A stretch of DNA of 6,560 bases, taken from Erysipelotrichaceae bacterium. Its GTDB lineage: Bacteria > Bacillota_I > Bacilli_A > Erysipelotrichales > Coprobacillaceae. A program made the translations under genes and the position numbers. The stretch is taken from assembly GCA_021200395.1 (NCBI GenBank), contig JAJQGQ010000316.1:1-6560 (forward strand), in the 5' to 3' direction. Each line of letters opens with the position of its first letter. Position 1 is the first letter of the stretch. Positions 1-5,383 of this stretch are shown piece by piece. The notes below the pieces were generated by a model. The model worked only from the letters and a program-made list of their open reading frames with translations, searched no databases and was not told the origin of the DNA.

Positions 1-446
1 TTGTGATAAGATTGTTATCACCATCTATTTATACAGATTATTTGATGTTTATCAATAAATTGATATTATTCTTTAATTTATTACCTATTTATCCATTAGA
101 TGGAGGACGTATTATAAGCTTGATATTACAATCTTTATTAGATTTAAAAACAGCATTATTTTTTCATTTGAAAGTATCAGTATTATCATTATGTCTATTA
201 TCAATATGTTATTTGCACTATCAAACTTTTATCATTATCCTTTATTTATATGTACAACAGATCATATATTATCATAATATTCCAATTATTCTAAGATTTT
301 CATATTTATATATGACCAATAATCATCATCAAACAATCATTCATAACCAATTAAAATATCGTCGAGATTATAATAATTATTATTTTTTGCAGGGAAAACT
401 ATATACATCTAAGCAGATTTTGTATGCATTGTTGGAAAATATATAA
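1..446 (+). CDS. spoIVFB: SpoIVFB-like M50 site-2-type metalloprotease, C-terminal part (5' truncated)
   Basis: The reading frame is open to the left edge, so the GTG at 3 is probably an internal Val codon and the gene begins outside the window. About 147 residues are visible. The motif NLLPIYPLDGGR (visible residues 25-36) matches the second metal-ligand motif of site-2 proteases, in which the Asp ligates the catalytic zinc. The first motif, HExxH, would lie upstream and is not seen. Strongly hydrophobic, Ile/Leu/Tyr-rich segments around residues 13-32 and 50-90 look like membrane spans. A polar, basic tail of about 50 residues follows (YRRDYNNYY near 118-126). In Bacillus, SpoIVFB cleaves pro-sigma-K in the outer forespore membrane. 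The tail looks too short for the C-terminal CBS domain of the Bacillus protein. The family call is firm; the specific SpoIVFB role is inferred from the short, PDZ-less layout after the motif. It ends at TAA 444-446, 152 nt before rpsB, and appears to be a separate transcription unit. Confidence 0.75.
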   Translation, partial: VIRLLSPSIYTDYLMFINKLILFFNLLPIYPLDGGRIISLILQSLLDLKTALFFHLKVSVLSLCLLSICYLHYQTFIIILYLYVQQIIYYHNIPIILRFSYLYMTNNHHQTIIHNQLKYRRDYNNYYFLQGKLYTSKQILYALLENI

Positions 447-462
447 ATTATTAGAAAGGGCC

Positions 463-491
463 TTGTTTTTTTTCATTCTTTATGCTATCAT
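463..491 (+). promoter_or_regulatory. Sigma-A-type extended -10 promoter for rpsB-tsf-pyrH-frr
   Basis: A -35 element TTGTTT (463-468) lies 17 nt upstream of a -10 element TATCAT (486-491, five of six consensus bases). The -10 is preceded by TG at 483-484, making an extended -10 (TGcTATCAT). The -35 matches only TTG of the consensus, which the TG extension would compensate. Transcription would start near 498, giving a leader of about 100 nt before rpsB. No better hexamer pair is visible between the end of the upstream gene and rpsB. Confidence 0.65.
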
Positions 492-511
492 ACACGAGGT
501 ATGAAAAATTA

Positions 512-539
512 CACACATTGTGAATTCACGAATCGTGTG
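512..539 (+). promoter_or_regulatory. Bulged hairpin in the rpsB leader, candidate S2 autoregulatory element
   Basis: The left arm CACACATTGTG (512-522) pairs fully with the right arm 527-539, leaving only two single-base bulges, G530 and C534. Pairs are 512-516 with 535-539, 517-519 with 531-533, and 520-522 with 527-529, closed by an AATT tetraloop (523-526). The hairpin begins about 14 nt after the predicted transcription start and about 60 nt before the rpsB start codon. It lacks a U-tract, so it is not a terminator. S2 represses its own operon through a structured leader in gammaproteobacteria; a similar job here is inferred from position and shape only. Confidence 0.45.
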
Positions 540-586
540 CCTATATGGTGGTTTGTGTTAGAAACAATGGAGGAAAAAACAAAAAA

Positions 587-591
587 GGAGG
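587..591 (+). promoter_or_regulatory. Shine-Dalgarno site that fixes the rpsB start
   Basis: GGAGG lies 7 nt before ATG 599, an ideal spacing. It decides against the in-frame ATG at 545, which has no purine-rich site ahead of it and would add 18 residues unlike S2. A second GGAGG sits at 569-573 with no start codon at a suitable distance. Confidence 0.9.
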
Positions 592-598
592 AAGTTAC

Positions 599-1465
599 AT
601 GGCAGTAATTTCAATGAAGAAGTTATTAGAAGTTGGTGTACATTTTGGTCATCAAACAAAACGTTGGAATCCAAAGATGGCACCTTACATTTTTACTGCA
701 AGAAATGGCATCTATATCATCGATTTAAAGAAATCATCTGATAAGATTGATGAAGCATATGCAGCTATGATGGATATTGCAGCTAAAGGTGGAAAAGTAT
801 TATTTGTAGGTACTAAGAAACAAGCTCAAGAAGCTGTTCAAACCGAAGCAGAGAGATCTGGTAGTTTCTATGTTAATTCTCGTTGGTTAGGTGGAACTCT
901 TACAAACTTTAAAACAATTCAAAAGAGAATTTTAAGATTAAAAGAATTGGAAAAAATGGAAGAAGACGGAACTTTAGAAAATTATACTAAGAAAGAAGCT
1001 ATTCTCTTAATGAAAGAAAAAGCTAAGCTTGAAAAGAAATTAGGTGGTATTAAGGAAATGAAGAGATTACCTAATGCTATCTTTGTAGTAGATCCTAAAG
1101 TTGAACATAATGCAGTTGCTGAAGCAAGAAAATTAGGTATTCCTATTTTTGGAATTGTTGATACAAACTGTGATCCTGATGAAGTTGATTTTGTTATCCC
1201 AGCTAATGATGATGCTATTAGAGCTGTAAAGATCATTGTTGCCGCAATGGCTGATGCTATTTGTGAAGCAAAGGGTGAACCTGTGACTGTTGCTTATGTC
1301 AAAGATGATGACGATAAGGAAGTCTCTATGAATGATGCTGTTGCTTCTGTAGAAGAAAGTAAACAAAGAGGACCTAGATATAAAAATGCTGGACGTCCTA
1401 GAAATAACAGAAATGCTGATGTAAGCAGACCAGCTGAAGTTAAAACAACAAAAACGGAAGCATAA
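599..1465 (+). CDS. rpsB: 30S ribosomal protein S2
   Basis: This is a small-subunit protein on the solvent side of the 30S head-body junction, needed for late 30S assembly and for docking S1-type proteins. The 288-residue product shows the S2 landmarks in order: GVHFGHQTKRWNPKM (13-27), SRWLGGTLTNF (94-104), the long basic coiled-coil helices (about 105-155), and the C-terminal half of the Rossmann-like core with NAIFVVDPKVEHNAVAEARK (159-178), VDTNCDPD (187-194) and IPANDDAIR (200-208). Residues from about 235 on form a charged, low-complexity tail (acidic DDDDK at 236-240, then GPRYKNAGRPRNNRN at 258-272), making the protein longer than the roughly 230-260 residues common in the family. The start is ATG 599, set by the GGAGG at 587. 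It is first in the operon with tsf, the classical S2/EF-Ts pairing, and has its own promoter and structured leader. Confidence 0.98.
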   Translation: MAVISMKKLLEVGVHFGHQTKRWNPKMAPYIFTARNGIYIIDLKKSSDKIDEAYAAMMDIAAKGGKVLFVGTKKQAQEAVQTEAERSGSFYVNSRWLGGTLTNFKTIQKRILRLKELEKMEEDGTLENYTKKEAILLMKEKAKLEKKLGGIKEMKRLPNAIFVVDPKVEHNAVAEARKLGIPIFGIVDTNCDPDEVDFVIPANDDAIRAVKIIVAAMADAICEAKGEPVTVAYVKDDDDKEVSMNDAVASVEESKQRGPRYKNAGRPRNNRNADVSRPAEVKTTKTEA

Positions 1466-1468
1466 AAT

Positions 1469-1499
1469 AAAGGGTAAGGCTTATGTCTTATCCTTTTTT
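1469..1499 (+). terminator. Intrinsic terminator/attenuator between rpsB and tsf
   Basis: AAAGGGTAAG (1469-1478) pairs with CTTATCCTTT (1487-1496) over 10 bp including one G-U pair, with an 8-nt loop (1479-1486) and T1494-T1499 as the U-tract. Part of the U-tract pairs with the leading As and the stem is AU-rich, so termination is probably partial. No promoter-like sequence is evident before tsf, so read-through would be needed for tsf-pyrH-frr. The hairpin would then set S2 expression above EF-Ts expression or tie the two together. Confidence 0.7.
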
Positions 1500-1521
1500 A
1501 TAAAATAAGGAGGAAAAGAAA

Positions 1522-2409
1522 ATGGCAATAAGTGCAAAATTAGTAAAAGAATTACGTGACAAAACTGGTGCAGGTATGATGGATTGCAAAAAAGCATTAG
1601 AAGCTACTGATGGCAATATGGAAGCTGCATTTGATTGGTTAAGAGAAAAAGGTATTGCAAAAGCTGCTAAAAAAGCAGATCGTATTGCTGCAGAAGGATT
1701 ATCAACATTTGTGATTGATGGTAATACTGCTGCATTGGTTGAAGTTAATTCAGAAACAGATTTCGTAGCAAAGAATGCTGAATTTAAAGAATTGGTTAAT
1801 GATATTGCTAAAGCTGTTGTAGCAAATAAACCTGCTGATTTAGAAGCTGCTAATGCGATTGTTATTGATGGTAAGGATATTGCTACATTGATTGCAGAAA
1901 AAACAGGAAAGATTGGAGAAAAATTAAGCTTTAGAAGATTTGTTGTTGTAGAAAAATCAGATGATGAAGTTTTTGGAGCTTATTCTCATATGGGTGGTAA
2001 AATTAGTGCATTAGTTAAATTAGCAAATGCTGATGAAGAAAAAGCAAAAGATATTGCTATGCAAGTAGCTGCTATTAATCCAAAATATATTGATAGAACA
2101 GCAATCCCTCAAGAAGTATTGGATCGTGAATTATCAGTATTAAAGAACCAAGCATTAGAAGAAAATGCTAAAGCTGCAAAACCTAAACCTGAAAATATTA
2201 TTGAAAAAATGGTACAAGGTCGTCTAAACAAGAATTTGAAAGAAATGTGTTTGGTTGATCAATCATTTATTAAGGATTCTAATGTGACTGTAAAGCAATA
2301 TTTAGGTAAAGGTGAAGTTAAAGTAATCGTGCGTTATGAAGTAGGCGAAGGTATGCAAAAAAGAGAAGAAAACTTTGCTGAAGAAGTCGCTGCTCAAATG
2401 AATGGATAA
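1522..2409 (+). CDS. tsf: Translation elongation factor Ts (EF-Tu guanine nucleotide exchange factor)
   Basis: EF-Ts releases GDP from EF-Tu in the cytoplasm so that EF-Tu can reload with GTP and aminoacyl-tRNA. The 295-residue product is full length for the family. The N-terminal UBA-like domain (1 to about 55) has VKELRDKTGAGMMDCKKAL (8-26). The exchange motif TDFVAKN (79-85) supplies the Asp-Phe pair that disrupts Mg2+ binding in EF-Tu. Core-domain landmarks include IGEKLSFRRF (131-140), MQVAAINPKYI (180-190) and EKMVQGRLNK (228-237). The start ATG 1522 is set by GGAGG at 1509-1513 with 8-nt spacing. It lies 56 nt after rpsB, beyond an attenuator-like hairpin, and 52 nt before pyrH, so it is probably transcribed by read-through from the rpsB promoter. 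The coding sequence looks intact throughout. Confidence 0.98.
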   Translation: MAISAKLVKELRDKTGAGMMDCKKALEATDGNMEAAFDWLREKGIAKAAKKADRIAAEGLSTFVIDGNTAALVEVNSETDFVAKNAEFKELVNDIAKAVVANKPADLEAANAIVIDGKDIATLIAEKTGKIGEKLSFRRFVVVEKSDDEVFGAYSHMGGKISALVKLANADEEKAKDIAMQVAAINPKYIDRTAIPQEVLDRELSVLKNQALEENAKAAKPKPENIIEKMVQGRLNKNLKEMCLVDQSFIKDSNVTVKQYLGKGEVKVIVRYEVGEGMQKREENFAEEVAAQMNG

Positions 2410-2416
2410 AAGCAAT

Positions 2417-2442
2417 GAGGAGGACACTTTTGTGCCCTCTTC
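2417..2442 (+). promoter_or_regulatory. Stable hairpin between tsf and pyrH (weak terminator or processing/stability element)
   Basis: GAGGAGGACAC (2417-2427) pairs with GTGCCCTCTTC (2432-2442) across a TTTT loop, with one G-U pair and one A-C mismatch. Only TTT follows before a G, so it is a poor intrinsic terminator. More likely it causes pausing, partial termination or protection of an mRNA end. Its right arm overlaps bases that can instead pair with the pyrH ribosome binding site. Confidence 0.55.
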
Positions 2443-2455
2443 TTTGTAAAAGGAG
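2439..2455 (+). promoter_or_regulatory. Alternative hairpin covering the pyrH ribosome binding site
   Basis: CTTCTTT (2439-2445) can pair with AAAGGAG (2449-2455) over 7 bp including one G-U pair, with a GTA loop. AAAGGAG is the pyrH Shine-Dalgarno site, 6 nt before ATG 2462. Bases 2439-2442 also belong to the larger upstream hairpin, so the two folds exclude one another. The pairing is directly visible; a regulatory role is inference, and the AU-rich stem is only moderately stable. Confidence 0.4.
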
Positions 2456-2461
2456 AATAGA

Positions 2462-3184
2462 ATGAAAAAGTATAATAGAGTTTTATTAAAAATAAGCGGT
2501 GAAGCTTTAGCAGGTGAAAAAGGTTTTGGAATTGATCCAATTACTGTTGCTGATATTGCTAGACAAATTAAGGATGCTAAATTATTAGGTGTTCAAATTG
2601 CCATTGTTTGTGGTGGTGGCAATATTTGGCGAGGAAAAACAGGCAGTGAATTAGGTATGGAAAGGGCTAATGCTGATTATATGGGCATGCTTGCCACTGT
2701 TATGAATGGTATGGCTTTACAAAATGCTTTAGAAGATATTGGTGTTGAAACAAGATTACAGACAGCTATTGAAATGAAGGAAGTTGCTGAAATTTATATT
2801 CGACGTCGTGCTATTCGTCATTTAGAAAAAGATCGTATTGTTATTTTTGGAGCAGGGCTTGGCAGTCCATTCTTTACGACTGATACAACTGCTGCTTTGC
2901 GTGCTGCTGAAATTAATGCTGATGTTATTTTAATGGCTAAAAATGGTGTTGATGGAGTTTATTCTGATGACCCTAAAGTGAATCCTGAAGCTAAAAAATA
3001 TAATCATATATCTTATTTAGATGTCATTAATGAAGATTTACATATTATGGATCAAACTGCTGTAACATTATGTAAAGACAATGATATTGATTTATGTGTC
3101 TTCAATATGCAGGAAGACGGAAATATTGCTCGTGCCTGCAATGGAGAATCCATTGGGACTACAATATCCAAAGGAGGAAAATAA
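2462..3184 (+). CDS. pyrH: UMP kinase (uridylate kinase), amino acid kinase family
   Basis: PyrH phosphorylates UMP to UDP with ATP, the committed step from UMP toward UTP and CTP. It works as a cytoplasmic homohexamer, usually GTP-activated and UTP-inhibited. The 240-residue length is typical. Visible motifs are the phosphate-binding start KISGEAL (10-16), GGGNIWRG (51-58), the UMP-contact region DYMGMLATVMNGMALQ (72-87), GAGLGSPFFTTDTTAALRA (130-148), NGVDGVYSDDPK (161-172) and MDQTA (196-200). The start ATG 2462 has AAAGGAG 6 nt upstream. The gene sits between tsf and frr, a conserved bacterial order that couples nucleotide supply to translation factors. The frr ribosome binding site lies within its last codons. 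No key residue appears to be missing. Confidence 0.98.
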   Translation: MKKYNRVLLKISGEALAGEKGFGIDPITVADIARQIKDAKLLGVQIAIVCGGGNIWRGKTGSELGMERANADYMGMLATVMNGMALQNALEDIGVETRLQTAIEMKEVAEIYIRRRAIRHLEKDRIVIFGAGLGSPFFTTDTTAALRAAEINADVILMAKNGVDGVYSDDPKVNPEAKKYNHISYLDVINEDLHIMDQTAVTLCKDNDIDLCVFNMQEDGNIARACNGESIGTTISKGGK

Positions 3185-3187
3185 TAT

Positions 3188-3733
3188 ATGTTAGATTTGA
3201 TATTGGAAGATACGAGAGAAAGAATGGACAAATCCATTGAATCTCTCAAAAATGATTTATCAACAGTTAGAACAGGACGTGCTAACCCTACAATGCTTAA
3301 TAGTGTACAGGTTGATTATTGGGGTAGTATGACACCACTTAATCAAGTGGCTGGTATATCTGTTGTAGAAGGACGTCAGCTTGTTGTAAAGCCATATGAT
3401 AAAAATAGTTTGAAGGATATTGAACGAGCTATTTTTGAGGCTAATTTAGGATTGACTCCACAAAATGATGGTACTTTGATTCGTATTAATGTTCCTGCAT
3501 TAACAGAGGAAACAAGAAAAAATTATGTAAAGCAAGCTAAAAAGTTTGCCGAAGATAGTAAGGTAGTTATGCGTAATATCCGTAGAAGTGCTAATAATGA
3601 ACTTGAAAAAGCAGGCCTTACTGAAGATGAAGTCAAAATTGGTAAAGAAGATATTCAGGATCTTACTAATGAGTATATTAAAAAAATTGATGCTCTTTTA
3701 AAAGACAAAGAAAAAGATTTAATGACAGTTTAA
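3188..3733 (+). CDS. frr: Ribosome recycling factor
   Basis: RRF acts with EF-G to split post-termination ribosomes so the subunits can be reused. The 181-residue product is close to the usual 185. Domain I, a three-helix bundle, is formed by residues 1 to about 30 and about 105-181. Domain II (about 31-104) contains DYWGSMTPL (43-51), a variant of the common YYGSxTPL, and then the IRINVPALTEE strand and turn (98-108). The N-terminal RTGRANP (28-34) and the IRRSANNELEK helix (131-141), with the conserved Arg at 132, are clear. The start ATG 3188 is 3 nt after the pyrH stop. Its GGAGG (3173-3177) lies inside pyrH with 10-nt spacing, so translation of the two genes is probably coupled. It is last in the first transcription unit and is followed by a terminator. 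Confidence 0.98.
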   Translation: MLDLILEDTRERMDKSIESLKNDLSTVRTGRANPTMLNSVQVDYWGSMTPLNQVAGISVVEGRQLVVKPYDKNSLKDIERAIFEANLGLTPQNDGTLIRINVPALTEETRKNYVKQAKKFAEDSKVVMRNIRRSANNELEKAGLTEDEVKIGKEDIQDLTNEYIKKIDALLKDKEKDLMTV

Positions 3734-3741
3734 CAATGATT

Positions 3742-3773
3742 TGCAGTACATAACAATGTACTGCATTTTCTTT
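3742..3773 (+). terminator. Rho-independent terminator after frr
   Basis: TGCAGTACA (3742-3750) and TGTACTGCA (3757-3765) form a perfect 9-bp stem with a TAACAA loop, followed by TTTTCTTT (3766-3773). This is the cleanest terminator in the window. It closes the rpsB-tsf-pyrH-frr unit 8 nt after the frr stop codon. Confidence 0.85.
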
Positions 3774-3797
3774 GAAAGCTATTGTCTACAGACATTT

Positions 3798-3829
3798 TTG
3801 TTTTCTTTGAAGGGTTATTATGTTATAAT
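3798..3829 (+). promoter_or_regulatory. Extended -10 promoter for uppS-cdsA-dxr-rseP
   Basis: TGtTATAAT (3821-3829) is a perfect -10 hexamer with the TG extension. A good -35 is lacking: TTTTCT at 3801-3806 has the correct 17-nt spacing but a poor match, and TTGTTT at 3798-3803 matches better but has 20-nt spacing. Transcription would begin near 3836, leaving a leader of only about 18 nt before uppS, just enough for the GAGGTGA site at 3843-3849. It follows the frr terminator, consistent with a separate unit. Confidence 0.7.
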
Positions 3830-3853
3830 ACAATTTGATTACGAGGTGAGCTT

Positions 3854-4597
3854 ATGTTTGTAAATAAGAAAATGAAAGATGATTTAGATATGAATAATAT
3901 TCCTGCACATATTGCTTTTATCATGGATGGAAATGGACGCTGGGCTAAAAAACGAAAAATGCCACGTACCTACGGTCATCACGAGGGAACAAAAACCATT
4001 CGTACTTTAGCTTTAGAGGCCAATCGTTTAGGCGTAAAAGCGATGACAGTCTATGCATTTTCAACCGAAAATTTTAAACGTGAAGCTAGTGAAGTTGAAT
4101 ATATTTTTAAGCTTCCAAAGGAATTTTTTGATCTTTATTTAAAAGAACTCATTGAAAATAATGTTCAAATAAGATACATTGGTCATTTAGAATTGGCACC
4201 AAAAGAAACAAGAGATATTATAAATGCTGCCATTGAACGCACTTCAATGAATACTGGACTTATATTAACATTTGCATTTATATATGGTGGCCGTGATGAA
4301 ATTGTACAAACAACAAAATGTATTTGTGAAAAATATAAAAATGGTGAAATAGATTTAGATGATATTACTGAAGATTATTTTGAAAAAAATCTTATGACAG
4401 GGGATTTACCTCCTGTAGATTTGATGGTTAGAAGTAGTGGAGAATATCGCTTATCAAATTTTTTACCTTGGCAATTAGCTTATGCTGAGTTTGTTTTTGA
4501 TGATACTTTATGGCCTGATTTTGATGAAGAAGAATTACATCGTTGTATTCGTATTTATCAAGGCCGTCAACGACGATTTGGAGGCGTATTGAAATGA
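3854..4597 (+). CDS. uppS: Isoprenyl transferase (undecaprenyl diphosphate synthase), cis-prenyltransferase family
   Basis: The enzyme condenses farnesyl diphosphate with eight isopentenyl diphosphates to give the C55 carrier lipid used in peptidoglycan and other envelope polymers. It acts in the cytoplasm at the membrane face. The 247-residue product has the signature MDGNGRWAKKR (24-34) with catalytic Asp25, FSTENFKRE (69-77) with the conserved Asn73, and VDLMVRSSGEYRLSNF (188-203), which carries the diphosphate-binding Arg193, Arg199 and Ser201. The usual N-Y-G-G-R segment reads I-Y-G-G-R here (143-147), an Asn-to-Ile change. The start ATG 3854 follows GAGGTGA (3843-3849); in-frame Met7 and Met13 lack comparable sites. 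It is first in the second unit and overlaps cdsA through ATGA. A polyprenyl synthase of other chain length cannot be excluded by sequence alone. Confidence 0.96.
   Translation: MFVNKKMKDDLDMNNIPAHIAFIMDGNGRWAKKRKMPRTYGHHEGTKTIRTLALEANRLGVKAMTVYAFSTENFKREASEVEYIFKLPKEFFDLYLKELIENNVQIRYIGHLELAPKETRDIINAAIERTSMNTGLILTFAFIYGGRDEIVQTTKCICEKYKNGEIDLDDITEDYFEKNLMTGDLPPVDLMVRSSGEYRLSNFLPWQLAYAEFVFDDTLWPDFDEEELHRCIRIYQGRQRRFGGVLK
4580..4584 (+). promoter_or_regulatory. Shine-Dalgarno site that fixes the cdsA start
   Basis: GGAGG within the uppS 3' end lies 9 nt before ATG 4594. It favours this start over the upstream in-frame ATG at 4543, which would add 17 residues that are a frame-shifted reading of the uppS C-terminus. 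Confidence 0.85.
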
Positions 4598-5382
4598 GAA
4601 CTCGTATTATTACAGGTGTTGTTTTAGCTATTATTATATTACCTTGTGCTATTATTGGAGGTATTCCTTTTCAATTATTAATTGCTTTTTTGGCAGGAAG
4701 TGCGGTTTTTGAAATATTGTCCATTTGTCATCGACCAAAGACACCTGTCTATTTGTATCCTCTTGTAGGTTTATATGTTTTTTATTGGATTTTTTTGGAA
4801 AAAGATATGTTACCTTCAAGTGGTATGATTAGTTTATATTTAATATTATTATTTACTTGTAGTATTTTTGATGAAAACTTAAGTCTTAATCGTTTGTGTT
4901 ATTATTTCACTACGGGGGCTTTGCTGGCTATGGGTTTTCATAATCTTTATTTGATTCGTATGGATTTTGGCTTTGCATATGTCTTTTTATTGGCTTTGGT
5001 TACATTTGGATGTGATACAGGTGCTTATTTTACTGGTATGAAATTTGGTAAGCATAAATTGATACCAAGATTATCACCTAAAAAGACAATTGAAGGTTCT
5101 ATTGGTGGTATTCTTTTAGGAACAATTCTAGGTACTATTTTTGCTATAATAATGGGACTAGATATTTCTTTATGGGTTCTTATTATTATGAATATCGTTT
5201 TAACAATGACTAGTCAAATTGGTGATTTAACTTTTAGTAGTATTAAAAGAACTTTTGAAGTTAAGGATTATTCAAATATTTTACCTGGTCATGGTGGTAT
5301 CCTTGATCGTTTTGATTCCCTGCTTTTTAATTCTTTAGTATTCGGATTATTGCTTTATTTTATAAATTGGATGGTGATATGA
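4594..5382 (+). CDS. cdsA: Phosphatidate cytidylyltransferase (CDP-diacylglycerol synthase)
   Basis: CdsA is an integral membrane enzyme that converts phosphatidic acid and CTP to CDP-diacylglycerol and pyrophosphate, the precursor of the anionic phospholipids. The product is 262 residues and largely hydrophobic, with several membrane spans (for example 5-35, 52-68, 78-92, 127-140, 168-187, 190-206 and 243-262). The complete family signature is present at 216-241: S-x-K-R, K224-D225, PGHGG (231-235), D238-R239 and D241, which bind the metal and CTP. DTGAYFTG (141-148) and SPKKTIEG (161-168) are also typical. The start ATG 4594 overlaps the uppS stop as ATGA, which implies translational coupling. 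The stop is 1 nt before dxr. Its position between uppS and dxr is the standard envelope-lipid arrangement. Confidence 0.97.
   Translation: MRTRIITGVVLAIIILPCAIIGGIPFQLLIAFLAGSAVFEILSICHRPKTPVYLYPLVGLYVFYWIFLEKDMLPSSGMISLYLILLFTCSIFDENLSLNRLCYYFTTGALLAMGFHNLYLIRMDFGFAYVFLLALVTFGCDTGAYFTGMKFGKHKLIPRLSPKKTIEGSIGGILLGTILGTIFAIIMGLDISLWVLIIMNIVLTMTSQIGDLTFSSIKRTFEVKDYSNILPGHGGILDRFDSLLFNSLVFGLLLYFINWMVI
5373..5377 (+). promoter_or_regulatory. Non-canonical Shine-Dalgarno site for dxr
   Basis: GGTGA lies 6 nt before ATG 5384 and inside the cdsA stop region. It is weaker than the GGAGG sites elsewhere in the window. Because the cdsA stop ends 1 nt before the dxr ATG, dxr translation probably relies on terminating ribosomes. 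Confidence 0.6.
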
Positions 5383-5383
5383 T

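Noticed and set aside
454..473. AAGGGCCTT followed by eight Ts as a terminator for the SpoIVFB-like gene
   Set aside because: The stem is at most 3-4 bp with a loop too small to form stably. The T-run may instead be part of the -35/spacer region of the rpsB promoter.
520..529. GTGAATTCAC as a DNA operator palindrome
   Set aside because: It is better explained as the tip of the leader hairpin 512-539, and it lies downstream of the predicted transcription start.
545..598. In-frame ATG 18 codons upstream of rpsB as an alternative start
   Set aside because: There is no ribosome binding site before 545, the added residues do not look like S2, and the strong GGAGG at 587 directs initiation at 599.
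567..608. A 13-codon ORF overlapping the rpsB start, as a possible leader peptide
   Set aside because: There is no convincing Shine-Dalgarno site upstream, and its Lys/Glu content simply reflects the purine-rich ribosome binding region.
1304..1318. DDDDK in S2, identical to the enteropeptidase recognition sequence
   Set aside because: It is a chance match within an acidic low-complexity tail and has no plausible function in a cytoplasmic ribosomal protein.
982..1366. Two minus-strand open frames inside rpsB (982-1236 and 1133-1366)
   Set aside because: They are antisense to a highly conserved gene, have no recognisable protein features, and are explained by the codon structure of rpsB.
3052..3249. 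Minus-strand open frame across the pyrH-frr junction
   Set aside because: It is antisense to two confident genes and has no ribosome binding site or protein similarity that I can recognise.
4543..4593. Upstream in-frame ATG for cdsA
   Set aside because: The extra 17 residues are a shifted reading of uppS; the ATGA overlap and GGAGG at 4580 support 4594.
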